Positions 1 through 7,523 of a stretch of DNA of 64,000 bases are shown in pieces. A model generated the notes under the pieces. That model had not been told where the DNA came from. It made no database searches and saw nothing but the letters and a program-made list of their open reading frames with translations. Origin of the DNA: Chroococcidiopsis sp. CCMEE 29 (GTDB lineage: Bacteria > Cyanobacteriota > Cyanobacteriia > Cyanobacteriales > Chroococcidiopsidaceae). The position numbers and the translations under genes are program-made. Position 1 is the first letter of the stretch, and each line of letters begins with the position of its first letter. The stretch covers positions 62,001 to 126,000 of the forward strand of contig NZ_CP083761.1 of NCBI RefSeq assembly GCF_023558375.1, given 5' to 3'.

Positions 1-1
1 A

Positions 2-211
2 GACTCAACTTTTGGTCCTGAATATGAATTCAACATCTTCCCGGAAGAGGCAAATTTACCGCCACCGCATAACCAGTTCTTCGGCTCAGCAGAGGTAGAT
101 GGACAAACTGCCCAGTTGACAGTACGTATTCACGCAATTACTGGAGAAGTTGTGTATGAAAAGGTGCTAGACCCAAGTGCCAATAGCAGAAACCAAAATC
201 GCAGTAAGTAG
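2..211 (+). CDS. C-terminal end of a probable PhoD-like alkaline phosphatase/phosphodiesterase (partial)
   Basis: An open frame enters from the left edge and ends at a TAG at 209-211, giving the last 69 residues. The stretch contains an acidic FPEEANLPPP segment followed by NQFFGSAEVDG and a TGEVVYEKVL strand. That pattern resembles the C-terminal beta domain of secreted PhoD-type phosphatases as I remember them. No catalytic residues are inside the window, so the name is an inference from the tail only. It is transcribed towards the ABC permease gene, which lies convergently 180 bases away. Confidence 0.4.
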   Translation, partial: DSTFGPEYEFNIFPEEANLPPPHNQFFGSAEVDGQTAQLTVRIHAITGEVVYEKVLDPSANSRNQNRSK

Positions 212-391
212 AGCCTAGGGTGTGTTGGCGGCTAAGCTGGCAAAATTCTATTTTATCCTGAGAGTTACTGGAAAAGCCTTTGGAGCATGAAGCGTTCAGG
301 TTTTCCCGAACCACATCACGCAGTACAGTCTTGCCTGTGCTTCAGTTGCAGAGATGCTTTTCATCCAAAAACCTCTTACTAAATTGTTGGC

Positions 392-1129
392 TTAATCGAG
401 AATTAAGCGCGATCGCCCAAACCGTGCCATTGCTACTAACAGTAGCCCAGCATCAAGTACAGCCAGCACAAGCACAACTATCAGGAAAAGTTGTGTAGCA
501 TTGGCATTCATGACTGATTCGCTCAGACTTGTTTGCACTTGACTTGGCAGCAAGCTAAAACCAAAAATTGGAATCCAAGTTAAGGCTATAGAGGCGAAAG
601 CTAACTGTTGAGCCGCTTGGCGTACCGTCGCACTCCGCAAGGAGACAAGAACGCCTGCACTTGCTGCCAGTGTTGCCGTCAGCAGACCTAAAACTACACC
701 TCCCAGGGTGATATGAAGTGGATAAAGCAGCAGTTCCCCATTGCTGTCAACAACATTAACTGTCACTAATCCCACCAACAGAATCAGCAGCGTCAATCCC
801 CAACCGTAGCCAACGACTGCACCCACCTTACCAAAAAGAATAGCTTGTTCTGACAGCGGACTAGCTAGCAGAGTTTCCAATGTGTGGCGTTCGCGTTCCC
901 CAGCAAAAGCATCCGCGATTACTGCCGTTACAGGTAGCGTTGGTAGCCAGCCCCAAAGACCTAATAGTAATGGAGATTCTACCCAAAAATGCCCAACCTG
1001 CGAAGGCAGAAGCACACCAAATAACACCACTGACGGCAGCAAACTGAGCATAATTGACCGCAGGCTACCACGCTGAAATAACAGTTCCCGCCATTCCTTC
1101 CACAGCACAGTGCAGATGTCAGTAATCAC
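392..1129 (-). CDS. ABC-2 type exporter permease subunit
   Basis: 245 residues with about six hydrophobic segments and a short cytoplasmic N-terminus containing a WKEWRELL motif, as in ABC-2/NatB-type permeases. A conserved cytoplasmic loop, GERERHTLETLLASPLS at about residues 75-92, is a hallmark of NatB-like membrane subunits. Its natural partner is the ATPase at 6291-7235 on the same strand, but the two are separated by the integron-type cassette array. The start codon lies only about 50 bases from attC1, so the gene now follows the last cassette. The exported substrate cannot be predicted. It may still be co-transcribed through the array or have acquired its own promoter; the sequence does not decide. 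Confidence 0.85.
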   Translation of the reverse strand: MITDICTVLWKEWRELLFQRGSLRSIMLSLLPSVVLFGVLLPSQVGHFWVESPLLLGLWGWLPTLPVTAVIADAFAGERERHTLETLLASPLSEQAILFGKVGAVVGYGWGLTLLILLVGLVTVNVVDSNGELLLYPLHITLGGVVLGLLTATLAASAGVLVSLRSATVRQAAQQLAFASIALTWIPIFGFSLLPSQVQTSLSESVMNANATQLFLIVVLVLAVLDAGLLLVAMARFGRSRLILD

Positions 1130-1178
1130 AGCGATCTCTCTTATTGGTTATCCATCAGGCTTGCTAAGCAACTAATAC

Positions 1179-1264
1179 GGCTAACGGCAAAACGCAGCGG
1201 CGGTAGACAACCTTTGCAACTCCACAAGTGGCTTTCATCCGTCCGCTGCCGTGAAGTGTTATGC
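1179..1264 (-). repeat. attC-like site 1, after the GNAT cassette
   Basis: The right end is GTTATGC at 1258-1264. The left end is a variant, GGCTAAC, at 1179-1185. The inner arms GCAGCGG and CCGCTGC pair with one unpaired base, as in attC L boxes. The central part holds CCACAAGTGG, shared with site 2 except for one base. It lies 14 bases past the stop of the acetyltransferase gene. Confidence 0.75.
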
Positions 1265-1278
1265 GGCGCATACAGCAA

Positions 1279-1704
1279 TTAATGTAACTCCTTCTTCAGA
1301 AAATAGCGCCTATAACCCTGGGGAAAGTTTGGTAACTCACCGAAAACAGCATATCCACGTTTTTGGTAAAACTCTGGAGCTTGAAAACTAAATGTATCCA
1401 AATATGCGTATTGACAACCGCGCTTCACAGCTTCCTGTTCCGCAGCAGCTAGAAGAGCATCTCCGTAACCTTCTCCGCGAAACGATTCATGCACGCACAA
1501 CACATCAACATACAACCACTGCCAATAGGTTTCTCCAATCAACCCACCCACTACATGATTATCCGAATCTCGCAAAAAGATCACTAAAGGTTTGTAATTA
1601 CCCTCACCAGCGCGGCTGCTATTGAATTTTATAATCTGCTGAGTGACAAATTCAATTTCATCAGGTTGTGGTTCTACAGCTATCTCAATTCTTGGCTGCT
1701 TCAT
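1279..1704 (-). CDS. GNAT-family N-acetyltransferase (cassette gene)
   Basis: 141 residues, typical of a single-domain GNAT enzyme that transfers an acetyl group from acetyl-CoA to an amine. Motif A, the acetyl-CoA pyrophosphate loop, is visible as RGEGYGDALL around residues 77-86, and motif B follows as FYQKRGY near residue 112. The acceptor substrate is unknown; small GNAT proteins of this kind include antibiotic- and polyamine-modifying enzymes. No clear Shine-Dalgarno precedes the ATG. It is the only gene of the fourth cassette, between attC2 and attC1, in the normal orientation with its 3' end at the attC site. Confidence 0.88.
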   Translation of the reverse strand: MKQPRIEIAVEPQPDEIEFVTQQIIKFNSSRAGEGNYKPLVIFLRDSDNHVVGGLIGETYWQWLYVDVLCVHESFRGEGYGDALLAAAEQEAVKRGCQYAYLDTFSFQAPEFYQKRGYAVFGELPNFPQGYRRYFLKKELH

Positions 1705-1864
1705 CGCGATTTACTCTGCTATCCAGCAAAAACTCAGCTTCATTTTAGAACCAGTACGATAGCTTCTAACTTTGCAACGATGCTCTGCCAACGAGCTTAA
1801 ACTAACTTAACCTTAGAATTCGGCAGATGAGCTTTAAATACCGTCGCCACAGGTAACTCAAGCC

Positions 1865-1951
1865 GCATAACGATCCAGATAAGCGGCTGCAAGTTTTCTC
1901 TGCAACTCCACTAGTGGCTCTCAACAGCCCGCTTCATCAACTTTGTTATGC
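1865..1951 (-). repeat. attC-like site 2, after the GST cassette
   Basis: Perfectly complementary ends GCATAAC (1865-1871) and GTTATGC (1945-1951) enclose arms AAGCGGCTG and CAGCCCGCTT. These pair apart from one extra G, the extrahelical base typical of attC sites. The centre carries CCACTAGTGG, as in site 1. The 324-base gap between the two flanking genes (1705-2028) holds this site and nothing else recognised. Confidence 0.82.
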
Positions 1952-2028
1952 GGTGATTTTTTCCAACCTCTTCATGTCTCTGCCTAACAATGCTAAGAAA
2001 TCACTAATTTCCAGCAATTCTGCTAAGG

Positions 2029-2697
2029 TCATGGCGGCGATGCCAAGCCTTGCAGCCGCGCATAGTGTTTGAGATAAAACTTCTGAGACTTGGCGATCGC
2101 CCGAACCGATTCTCGGTTAGCGACAGCTTCGCACCATTTTTTTAGGCGATCAAGTCCTTTTGGGAATTGGAATCCACGAAAATGCTCCAATACCGCTACT
2201 TGCTCAAACCAAGGGTAATAGGTCAGATCGACAAGACTGATTTCTGTCCCCAACCAGTAAGGACCCTCTGCCGATAACTTTTGCAATCCCTCTTGCTCAA
2301 CAAATTGTAAGTACTTGCTTAGTTCTTTTACTCCCTCTGCTTGCTGTAGTGGATCTGAGGTGAGTAACAATTTGTGAGTGGTTGCAAACAATCGGACATC
2401 GGCAAAATTAATCCAGATTCGCGCTTGAGCACGTTGCATTGGGTCTTTAGGAAACAGCGGAGGGGTTGGAAACGATTCCTCCAGATATTCATTAATAATT
2501 GCAGACTCCCATACGCGGAACTCGCCATGCTTGAGTAAAGGTACTAGACCATAGGGAGAAATTTCCTCAAAGTTAGTGGGTTTGTTTTGCAAGTCAATTT
2601 CGATTAGCTTAAATGGTAATTTTTTTTCGGCTAAAGTTAAGCGTGATCGATAAGCGAAGGGACAAAGAACCGCGCTATAAAGTTCGATCTCAGACAT
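2029..2697 (-). CDS. Glutathione S-transferase family protein (cassette gene)
   Basis: 222 residues in two parts. The N-terminal thioredoxin fold (about 1-80) has the start motif ELYSAVLCPFAYRSRL, with a CPFAYR site like omega/zeta-type enzymes, and the cis-proline strand GLVPLL; WESAIINEYLEE completes the glutathione site. The helical C-terminal domain (about 85-210) has a SLVDLTYYPWF motif. Such enzymes conjugate or reduce electrophiles with glutathione. GAGG eight bases before the ATG supports the start. It is the single gene of the third cassette and attC2 lies shortly after its stop. The exact substrate cannot be told; a stress or detoxification role is an inference. Confidence 0.88.
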   Translation of the reverse strand: MSEIELYSAVLCPFAYRSRLTLAEKKLPFKLIEIDLQNKPTNFEEISPYGLVPLLKHGEFRVWESAIINEYLEESFPTPPLFPKDPMQRAQARIWINFADVRLFATTHKLLLTSDPLQQAEGVKELSKYLQFVEQEGLQKLSAEGPYWLGTEISLVDLTYYPWFEQVAVLEHFRGFQFPKGLDRLKKWCEAVANRESVRAIAKSQKFYLKHYARLQGLASPP

Positions 2698-2919
2698 GAG
2701 GAAACCTCTTTGTGTCTAGAATTAGTCGAGTCTTACAGGTTACTTCACGAAATCAAGTAAGGTTTATGCAAAAAAGGAAAAGACCTTCGCTAAAGGTAGA
2801 GAGTCGCCTGCACAGAAAAAATGCACAGGGCAGAAATGACAGCTTTACTAAGCTAATCGGAGACAAGCAGGATAAGCAAAATTTTAGTGCCACTCACTTC
2901 CGTAATCAAAACGCCAGCT

Positions 2920-3005
2920 GTATAACGGCAAAACGCAGCGGCGGCAGTTAGCCTCGATAACCATGTCAGTAGCTTCCGCCTGTCCGCTGCCGTGACGTGT
3001 TATAC
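2920..3005 (-). repeat. attC-like site 3, after the LysR/flavoprotein cassette
   Basis: Ends GTATAAC (2920-2926) and GTTATAC (2999-3005) are exactly complementary. The inner arms GCAGCGGCGG and CCGCTGCCG match those of site 1 almost base for base, so sites 1 and 3 are close relatives. It lies about 40 bases past the LysR stop. The remainder of the 348-base gap 2698-3045 carries no gene I can support. Confidence 0.82.
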
Positions 3006-3045
3006 CGCTAAGTCGATAGTGCTCTAGTCACAAAAACTATTCATT

Positions 3046-3921
3046 CTATAAAATGCCTGGGATTTCACTAACTAACGATTTCACAATAGAGGAAGGATCT
3101 TCGCGTCGCCAAGCCATTGCCAACTCTAGGGTCGGTACTGTGTCATCAATGACAAGATGTTTTAGTCCAGTCGGTTCAAGGCATTCCATTCCCGAAGCGA
3201 TAAAGTGAATGCCTTGCCCCGCCATCAACAAAGCCATGCAGCTTTGGTCGTCAGCCTTTTGAAAGATTCGGGGCGAAAATCCCACCATTGTGCAGCACCG
3301 CAAAATATCATCATACATCGCTGGGTTTTCAGCACGCGGATGCATGATAAAAACGTCACTAGCAAAATTTGTCAGCTTTATCGCTGGTTGATTAGCCATT
3401 GGGTGATGGGCAGGAACAGCTAACTTCATCGGTTCTCGATACACTGCCTTGAGTGCAAGCAGTTCTGAATAAATAGGCATGTAGATAAAACCAATATCTA
3501 TTTCTGCGCTGTATAACTCATTCAATTGCATATCAGTCGTGCGCTCATGCAGGTCTAACTCAAGTTCTGGAAAGTCTTGGCGGCATTGATCGAGAAACTG
3601 TGGCAGCACCGTGTAAAGAGCTAAAGGAACATAACCTACTCTCAAACGATTTGAAGCTTCTGATGTCGCATGACGAATCCGTCTTGCTGTTTCATCTGCA
3701 TGGAGCAGTAGCCCTCTCGCCTCTCTCAAAAGACTCTGACCTGCCTCGGTCAATTCCACATTGCGGGTGGTGCGCTTAAACAACGCAACCCCTAATTCTC
3801 GCTCTAGTCGTCCGATTAATCGGGTCAGCGGCGGCTGCGACATATGCATCTTCTCAGCCGCCCGGCGAAAATTTAGCTCTTCAGCTAGCACGATAAAACA
3901 GCGGAGATCTTTTATATCCAC
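3046..3921 (-). CDS. LysR-type transcriptional regulator (cassette gene)
   Basis: 291 residues, the usual LysR length, starting at a GTG. The N-terminal winged helix-turn-helix (about 1-60) reads DLRCFIVLAEELNFRRAAEKMHMSQPPLTRLIGRLE, shown here in shortened form: ELNFRRAAE then SQPPLTRLI. A linker helix and a periplasmic-binding-like effector domain (about 90-290) follow. It resembles the BenM/CatR subgroup. It is divergent from the flavoprotein gene in the same cassette, with about 200 bases between the starts, the classical arrangement for a LysR regulator controlling its neighbour. The inducer is unknown. Its 3' end points to attC3, so it has the normal cassette orientation. Confidence 0.92.
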   Translation of the reverse strand: MDIKDLRCFIVLAEELNFRRAAEKMHMSQPPLTRLIGRLERELGVALFKRTTRNVELTEAGQSLLREARGLLLHADETARRIRHATSEASNRLRVGYVPLALYTVLPQFLDQCRQDFPELELDLHERTTDMQLNELYSAEIDIGFIYMPIYSELLALKAVYREPMKLAVPAHHPMANQPAIKLTNFASDVFIMHPRAENPAMYDDILRCCTMVGFSPRIFQKADDQSCMALLMAGQGIHFIASGMECLEPTGLKHLVIDDTVPTLELAMAWRREDPSSIVKSLVSEIPGIL

Positions 3922-4120
3922 AAGAATTGATACTTGTAACGCATCAATATTATAAACAAGTAAGAATTATTATTCTCATCAAAATAGATTAGATTTGGAT
4001 TGTTCTCTTGCATCAATCCTGAGCGTGAATTTAGCTAAGCTGGCTCGCCGTAGCTTTTTGATGCTGTCAGGTGTTGCTTCAACATTTGTGCTCATTCCCA
4101 AGAAAGGACTTGAAACCATC

Positions 4121-5104
4121 ATGAATAATGACGTAAAAGCTGATAGCCCATCTATTAACCCAACCGTTGAGCAAAGTGAGCAAAGGCATTTTGATGTGAT
4201 TATAATTGGTGGGAATTTTGCTGGGCTGTCTGCGGCGCTCCAAATTGCGCGTACCCGCCGCCAAGTGTTGGTCATTGACGCGGGTAAACCTAGAAATCGT
4301 TTTGCGGCAGGTTCTCACGGTTTTCTGGGGCATGATGGTCGATCTCCGGCACAGATAGCTCAAATCGGTCGTGAGCAATTTCTCAAATATCCAACAGCCC
4401 ATTTCATTGAAGGTAAAGCAATCCGCGCAGAACGCCATCAAGTTGATTTCTTCTCGGTGGAGTTAGAGTCAGGGTCAATCTATCAGAGCAAGCGGATTAT
4501 CCTTGCAATGGGAGTTGTTGATCATCTGCCGGAGATTCTAGGATTAGCTGAGCGATGGGGAAAAACGGTGAATGCGTGTCCATACTGCCACGGCTATGAA
4601 CTTGCCGGTGAAACGTGGGGTGTACTTTACAGGGGGGAGGCATCCCTACATCAGGCTAAGCTTGTGCTGGATTGGAGTGATAACGTTGTCTTCTTCTCAA
4701 ATGGCTCTGATCAAATCAGTGCTGACAATCGGGCTGACCTCGAATCGTATGGAATCACCATCGAAGATACACCAGTTGAATCCCTAGTCGGTGAGGGTGA
4801 AAATCTCAGCGGGGTTAAACTCAAAGACCAGCGGGTTGTACCGATCAAAGCTTTGTTTGTAATTACCCAATCTTCGATCAATAGTCCATTGATTTCACAA
4901 CTTGGATGTGAATTAGAAGATGGACTCTTTGGTTCCATGATTAAAACCAACAATTTGAAAGAAACAACTGTAGAGGGTGTCTTTGCTGCTGGTGATATTG
5001 CTCGTGCCCTTCACAATGCGACTTGGGCTGCCGCCGACGGAGTATCGGCAGGCATTTTCGCCCATCAGTCTTTGATAGTGAGTAGAAACCCTTATTACCG
5101 CTAG
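4121..5104 (+). CDS. Thioredoxin-reductase-like NAD(P)/FAD oxidoreductase (cassette gene)
   Basis: 327 residues from the ATG at 4121. The N-terminal FAD Rossmann motif is IIIGGNFAGLSAAL, with N-F in place of the usual G-P. The redox pair is CPYCHGYE, as in thioredoxin reductases, and the FAD-ribityl motif GVFAAGDIA lies near the C-terminus. The usual NADPH-site glycines are replaced (GVLYRGEAS). An AAAGGA sequence about 12 bases upstream supports this start. The frame stays open back to 3995; a start there would add 42 residues including ARRSFLMLSG, which looks like a Tat export signal. The gene reads against the other cassette genes and is divergent from lysR, its probable regulator. It probably reduces a small protein or disulfide; the substrate is unknown. 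Confidence 0.85.
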   Translation: MNNDVKADSPSINPTVEQSEQRHFDVIIIGGNFAGLSAALQIARTRRQVLVIDAGKPRNRFAAGSHGFLGHDGRSPAQIAQIGREQFLKYPTAHFIEGKAIRAERHQVDFFSVELESGSIYQSKRIILAMGVVDHLPEILGLAERWGKTVNACPYCHGYELAGETWGVLYRGEASLHQAKLVLDWSDNVVFFSNGSDQISADNRADLESYGITIEDTPVESLVGEGENLSGVKLKDQRVVPIKALFVITQSSINSPLISQLGCELEDGLFGSMIKTNNLKETTVEGVFAAGDIARALHNATWAAADGVSAGIFAHQSLIVSRNPYYR

Positions 5105-5185
5105 AAAAAATGATTCGTGCATAACTCGTCTGCTGATTCAGCAGCCAAGGGTGACTTCGACCACGTTAGGTATAAATTGAGGGCG

Positions 5186-5274
5186 GCATAACGACCCCAT
5201 TCACCCGCCGCTAGTAAACTCTCGATCTCAACCAACCATCTCTATACGGTCGGTGTGCAACGGGCTTGTTATGC
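5186..5274 (-). repeat. attC-like site 4, after the methyltransferase cassette
   Basis: Ends GCATAAC (5186-5192) and GTTATGC (5268-5274) are exactly complementary, with partly paired inner arms (TTCACCCG and CGGTGTGCAA). The inner arms are more diverged than those of sites 1-3. It lies about 60 bases past the methyltransferase stop and 80 bases past the flavoprotein stop. Confidence 0.78.
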
Positions 5275-5333
5275 GAATCTTACAGATGTACTCCACCAAA
5301 AGCTTTGGTTCTCTGACCAGTGATTCAACGTAT

Positions 5334-6047
5334 TCAGATCGCACGAGCAACATATCTGGCAAAGATGCCATCTGGTGAATATACAACATTCTCAATATGG
5401 AAACTACTGCGCTCTATCATTGGCTCCAGAAGCCAAGCGAAGGTTGAATGCTCATCACGGATGTGCTCTTCGAGATCAGCCCGAGTCCAGCCATCTTCTG
5501 GACGATCGCTGAGCGTAGCACACCACGCATCAAGGCGCTCCTTTGCTTCTGACGGGTCGAAGTTGTAGACAACATCCCACAGCCGGAGCACACCTCCCGT
5601 CCGAACGATATGTCGAAGGCGTTGAAGAGCCAACGCCTTCCAGAAATCAGGAAGATGATGGAGTGCATAGCGGGAATACACGAAATCAGCTTGCCTTCCT
5701 TGGTGTTCATAGGTGAGGAAGCCAGACTGGACAACCTCAACATTTGGTAGGCGAGACGCACTAACCTTCGCCTTTAGCACGTCCAGCATTACAGGTGAAA
5801 CGTCAACTGCAACCACTCGTGTACACAGCGAGGCAACAGCAAGGGTGAACTGTCCGGTGCCTGCACCAATATCTACCACTTCTGATTGCCCGTTAAGTCC
5901 AAGCCTTTTCATAAGTGCTAGCTCTTCCATGACACTAGCATCTTCCTTAAAGTCGTATTGAGATGCGTGGTCAGCATCGAGATTTTCTCTGCCCGCGCTC
6001 TTCACTTCGTCTAGCATCCAATGGTATCTTTTCTCAATCTTACTCAT
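5334..6047 (-). CDS. Class I SAM-dependent methyltransferase (cassette gene)
   Basis: 237 residues with a complete class I fold. Motif I is VDIGAGTGQFTLAVA (about residues 57-71), followed by VVAVDVSPVML (motif post I), DFVYSRYALHHLPDFWKA (motif II/III region) and LRLWDVVYNF. The residues after motif I fit the UbiE/SmtA-like group that methylates small molecules. The substrate is not predictable. It is the first cassette after the probable array entry point at 6118-6124, and thus the gene closest to the ABC ATPase gene lying upstream on the same strand. Methylation, acetylation and glutathione transfer in neighbouring cassettes suggest detoxification or tailoring functions. Confidence 0.88.
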   Translation of the reverse strand: MSKIEKRYHWMLDEVKSAGRENLDADHASQYDFKEDASVMEELALMKRLGLNGQSEVVDIGAGTGQFTLAVASLCTRVVAVDVSPVMLDVLKAKVSASRLPNVEVVQSGFLTYEHQGRQADFVYSRYALHHLPDFWKALALQRLRHIVRTGGVLRLWDVVYNFDPSEAKERLDAWCATLSDRPEDGWTRADLEEHIRDEHSTFAWLLEPMIERSSFHIENVVYSPDGIFARYVARAI

Positions 6048-6117
6048 CCTTTACTTAGTGCCTAATCAATAGCAATATTTTACTTTTTGCCCAATGCTAT
6101 CTTGACCTTGAGGCTCA

Positions 6118-6124
6118 GCATAAC
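6118..6124 (-). other. Single integron core site (attI-like or attC remnant)
   Basis: GCATAAC on the plus strand, read as GTTATGC on the minus strand, where it stands just upstream of the first cassette. No complementary partner is present within 150 bases on either side, so this is not a complete attC. Its place and sequence are those expected of the crossover core of the site into which the first cassette inserted. A seven-base match can occur by chance. Confidence 0.4.
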
Positions 6125-6172
6125 AATCAGGTATCCTTGCTCTGGTGGCTACTAGGATATCCGCTCATAAAT

Positions 6173-6304
6173 ATGGCGATACGAGTAAAAACTGTACGCG
6201 AGGAGTTTGAAGCGGGAGAAGATGGTGGATATGTCTATGGTGAACATAACCATGTTTTCCTCCTCTTACCTCAGATCTTATCGAAATACTTTAGGGTAGG
6301 CTAG
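6173..6304 (+). CDS. Small open frame of unknown function, possible gene fragment
   Basis: 43 codons from ATG 6173 to TAG 6302-6304, overlapping the 3' end of the ABC ATPase gene by 14 bases on the opposite strand. The product has a charged start (VREEFEAGEDGG) followed by HNHVFLLLPQIL. I do not recognise it and see no good ribosome-binding site. It may be the broken 5' end of a gene displaced when the cassette array inserted, or chance. Confidence 0.2.
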   Translation: MAIRVKTVREEFEAGEDGGYVYGEHNHVFLLLPQILSKYFRVG

Positions 6305-7235
6305 GGGTCTTTGTCTTCATCAGGGTTAAAAAAACTTCTTCTAGGCTGGCGCTACCCTTGTGGACTTCTTCAATCTCAACGCCTGCCCGGACTAGCATAC
6401 TGACTAGAGGTGCAGCGCTGGTTTGTTTACATAGGGTAATAGTTAGGCGATCGCCTTGAATGGCAGCAGAGGAAACCAAGGGTTGCGATCGCAGCCAATT
6501 CAGGAGTGATGAAGTGAATCCACGCCCCACTACTTCAATTCTTGGACCACCCGCTTGAGCGCGTAACTCATTTGGATCGCCGACTGCCAGGAGTTTACCT
6601 TGCCGGATCACGCCAATTTGGTGGCACAACTTCTCTGCTTCTGCCAGATTGTGCGTAGTCAAGAATACTGTCACTCCCTCCCGTGCCACCATCTCTTGCA
6701 GATCGTCGCGTAGGGCTGCTGCTGCTACAGGATCGAGTCCATTGGTTGGCTCATCCAGAAAGATCAAAGGCGGACAGTGAAGCATGGCACGGGCTACCGC
6801 TAGTTTTTGCTTCATTCCTCGACTCCAACTGCCTACACTTTCATGACGGCGCTGCCATAGTCCTAAGTTGCTGAGTAATTCCTTAATGCGCGATCGCCTG
6901 CGGACAGTTGGTAAACGCCAAACCCGCCCGTAAAACTCCAAATTATCTTCGGCACTGAGTCGTTCGTAGAGTCCTGGATATTCTAGCAGTGCGCCGGTAC
7001 GGCGACGAATTTCATTTGCCTGCAATCTAGTATCAAAACCTAATACTTTAGCTCGTCCACTAGTTGGTTCTAACAAACCTAGCAGTAGTCGGATGGTGGT
7101 AGTCTTACCAGAACCATTAGCACCAAGAAATCCAAAGACAATACCCCTCGGTACTTCTAGCGATAAATTATCGACTGCTTGGACATTACCAAAATCACGA
7201 CTGAGATTTACGGTACGAATGGCGATCGCGGTCAT
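6291..7235 (-). CDS. ABC exporter ATP-binding protein
   Basis: 314 residues. Walker A is GANGSGKTT (about 38-46), the signature is VGSWSRGMKQKLAVARA (about 137-153) with an SWSRG in place of LSGGQ, and Walker B is PLIFLDEPTNGLDP, followed by the switch histidine in TTHNL. A C-terminal extension of about 90 residues is typical of NatA/CcmA-type exporter ATPases. It should pair with the ABC-2 permease at 392-1129, same strand, which must once have followed directly. The 5 kb between them is the cassette array. The substrate is unknown. Confidence 0.93.
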   Translation of the reverse strand: MTAIAIRTVNLSRDFGNVQAVDNLSLEVPRGIVFGFLGANGSGKTTTIRLLLGLLEPTSGRAKVLGFDTRLQANEIRRRTGALLEYPGLYERLSAEDNLEFYGRVWRLPTVRRRSRIKELLSNLGLWQRRHESVGSWSRGMKQKLAVARAMLHCPPLIFLDEPTNGLDPVAAAALRDDLQEMVAREGVTVFLTTHNLAEAEKLCHQIGVIRQGKLLAVGDPNELRAQAGGPRIEVVGRGFTSSLLNWLRSQPLVSSAAIQGDRLTITLCKQTSAAPLVSMLVRAGVEIEEVHKGSASLEEVFLTLMKTKTPSLP

Positions 7236-7247
7236 TCACTTGTTACC

Positions 7248-7332
7248 AATTTTGGATTTTAGATTTTAGATTTTGGATTGAATTTTCTTCCCCTGCTTCC
7301 CCTGCTTCCCCTGCCTCCCCTGCCTCCCCTGC
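7248..7332. repeat. Intergenic short tandem repeats
   Basis: Two kinds follow each other: an A/T-rich heptad-like run (TTTTGGATTTTAGATTTTAG, 7248-7279), then about five copies of a nonamer CCCCTGCTT/CCCCTGCCT (7286-7330). The nonamer occurs in inverted orientation at 24104-24151. They lie between the start of the ABC ATPase gene and the terminator of the DJ-1 gene. No coding function is seen. Confidence 0.7.
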
Positions 7333-7426
7333 TTCTACTTGGAATGCCAGTATGAAAACTGTCACTATGCATAATCCTCGCTCGGGAAAGAAGTCTTACA
7401 CTTTAATCGTGTGAGGAGTGAATCGG

Positions 7427-7480
7427 AAGGAAAAAGCTCTTGGGGTCGAAACACGGCAAGACTCCCAGGAGCTTTTTCTT
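7427..7480 (-). terminator. Hairpin terminator after the DJ-1/PfpI gene
   Basis: AAAAAGCTC at 7431-7439 pairs with GAGCTTTTT at 7469-7477, with additional pairing inside (TTGGGG with CTCCCAGG). Read on the minus strand the stem ends in a run of T, about 45 bases beyond the stop of the gene at 7524. Confidence 0.6.
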
Positions 7481-7523
7481 ATAGTGAAGTTTATTCAGCC
7501 CACCAGCAGTCATCGTTGAGCCA

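Larger units (their letters stand above)
1179..6124 (-). mobile_element. Integron-type gene-cassette array without an integrase (CALIN-like)
   Basis: Four imperfect palindromes of 86-89 bases are spaced through this stretch. Three have complementary 7-base ends of the form GYATAAC and GTTATRC; attC1 has a variant left end, GGCTAAC. Each palindrome directly follows the 3' end of a minus-strand gene, exactly as attC sites follow cassette genes. A lone GCATAAC at 6118-6124 marks the upstream edge of the first cassette. Read on the minus strand the cassettes are methyltransferase (about 0.93 kb), LysR plus a divergent flavoprotein (about 2.27 kb), glutathione S-transferase (about 1.06 kb) and GNAT acetyltransferase (about 0.69 kb). 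No intI gene is adjacent. The array lies between an ABC ATPase gene and its permease gene. The structure is seen directly; the integron identity is inferred from it. Confidence 0.8.

Noticed and set aside
882-1076. Open frame antisense to the ABC permease
   Set aside because: Shadow of the permease coding sequence.
2712-2951. Open frame of 79 codons across attC3
   Set aside because: Low-complexity basic product, no ribosome-binding site, and it runs into the attC palindrome; not a gene.
1279-6047. Genomic island from a phage or plasmid
   Set aside because: No phage, plasmid or transposase gene and no tRNA target; the attC-like sites explain the structure better.
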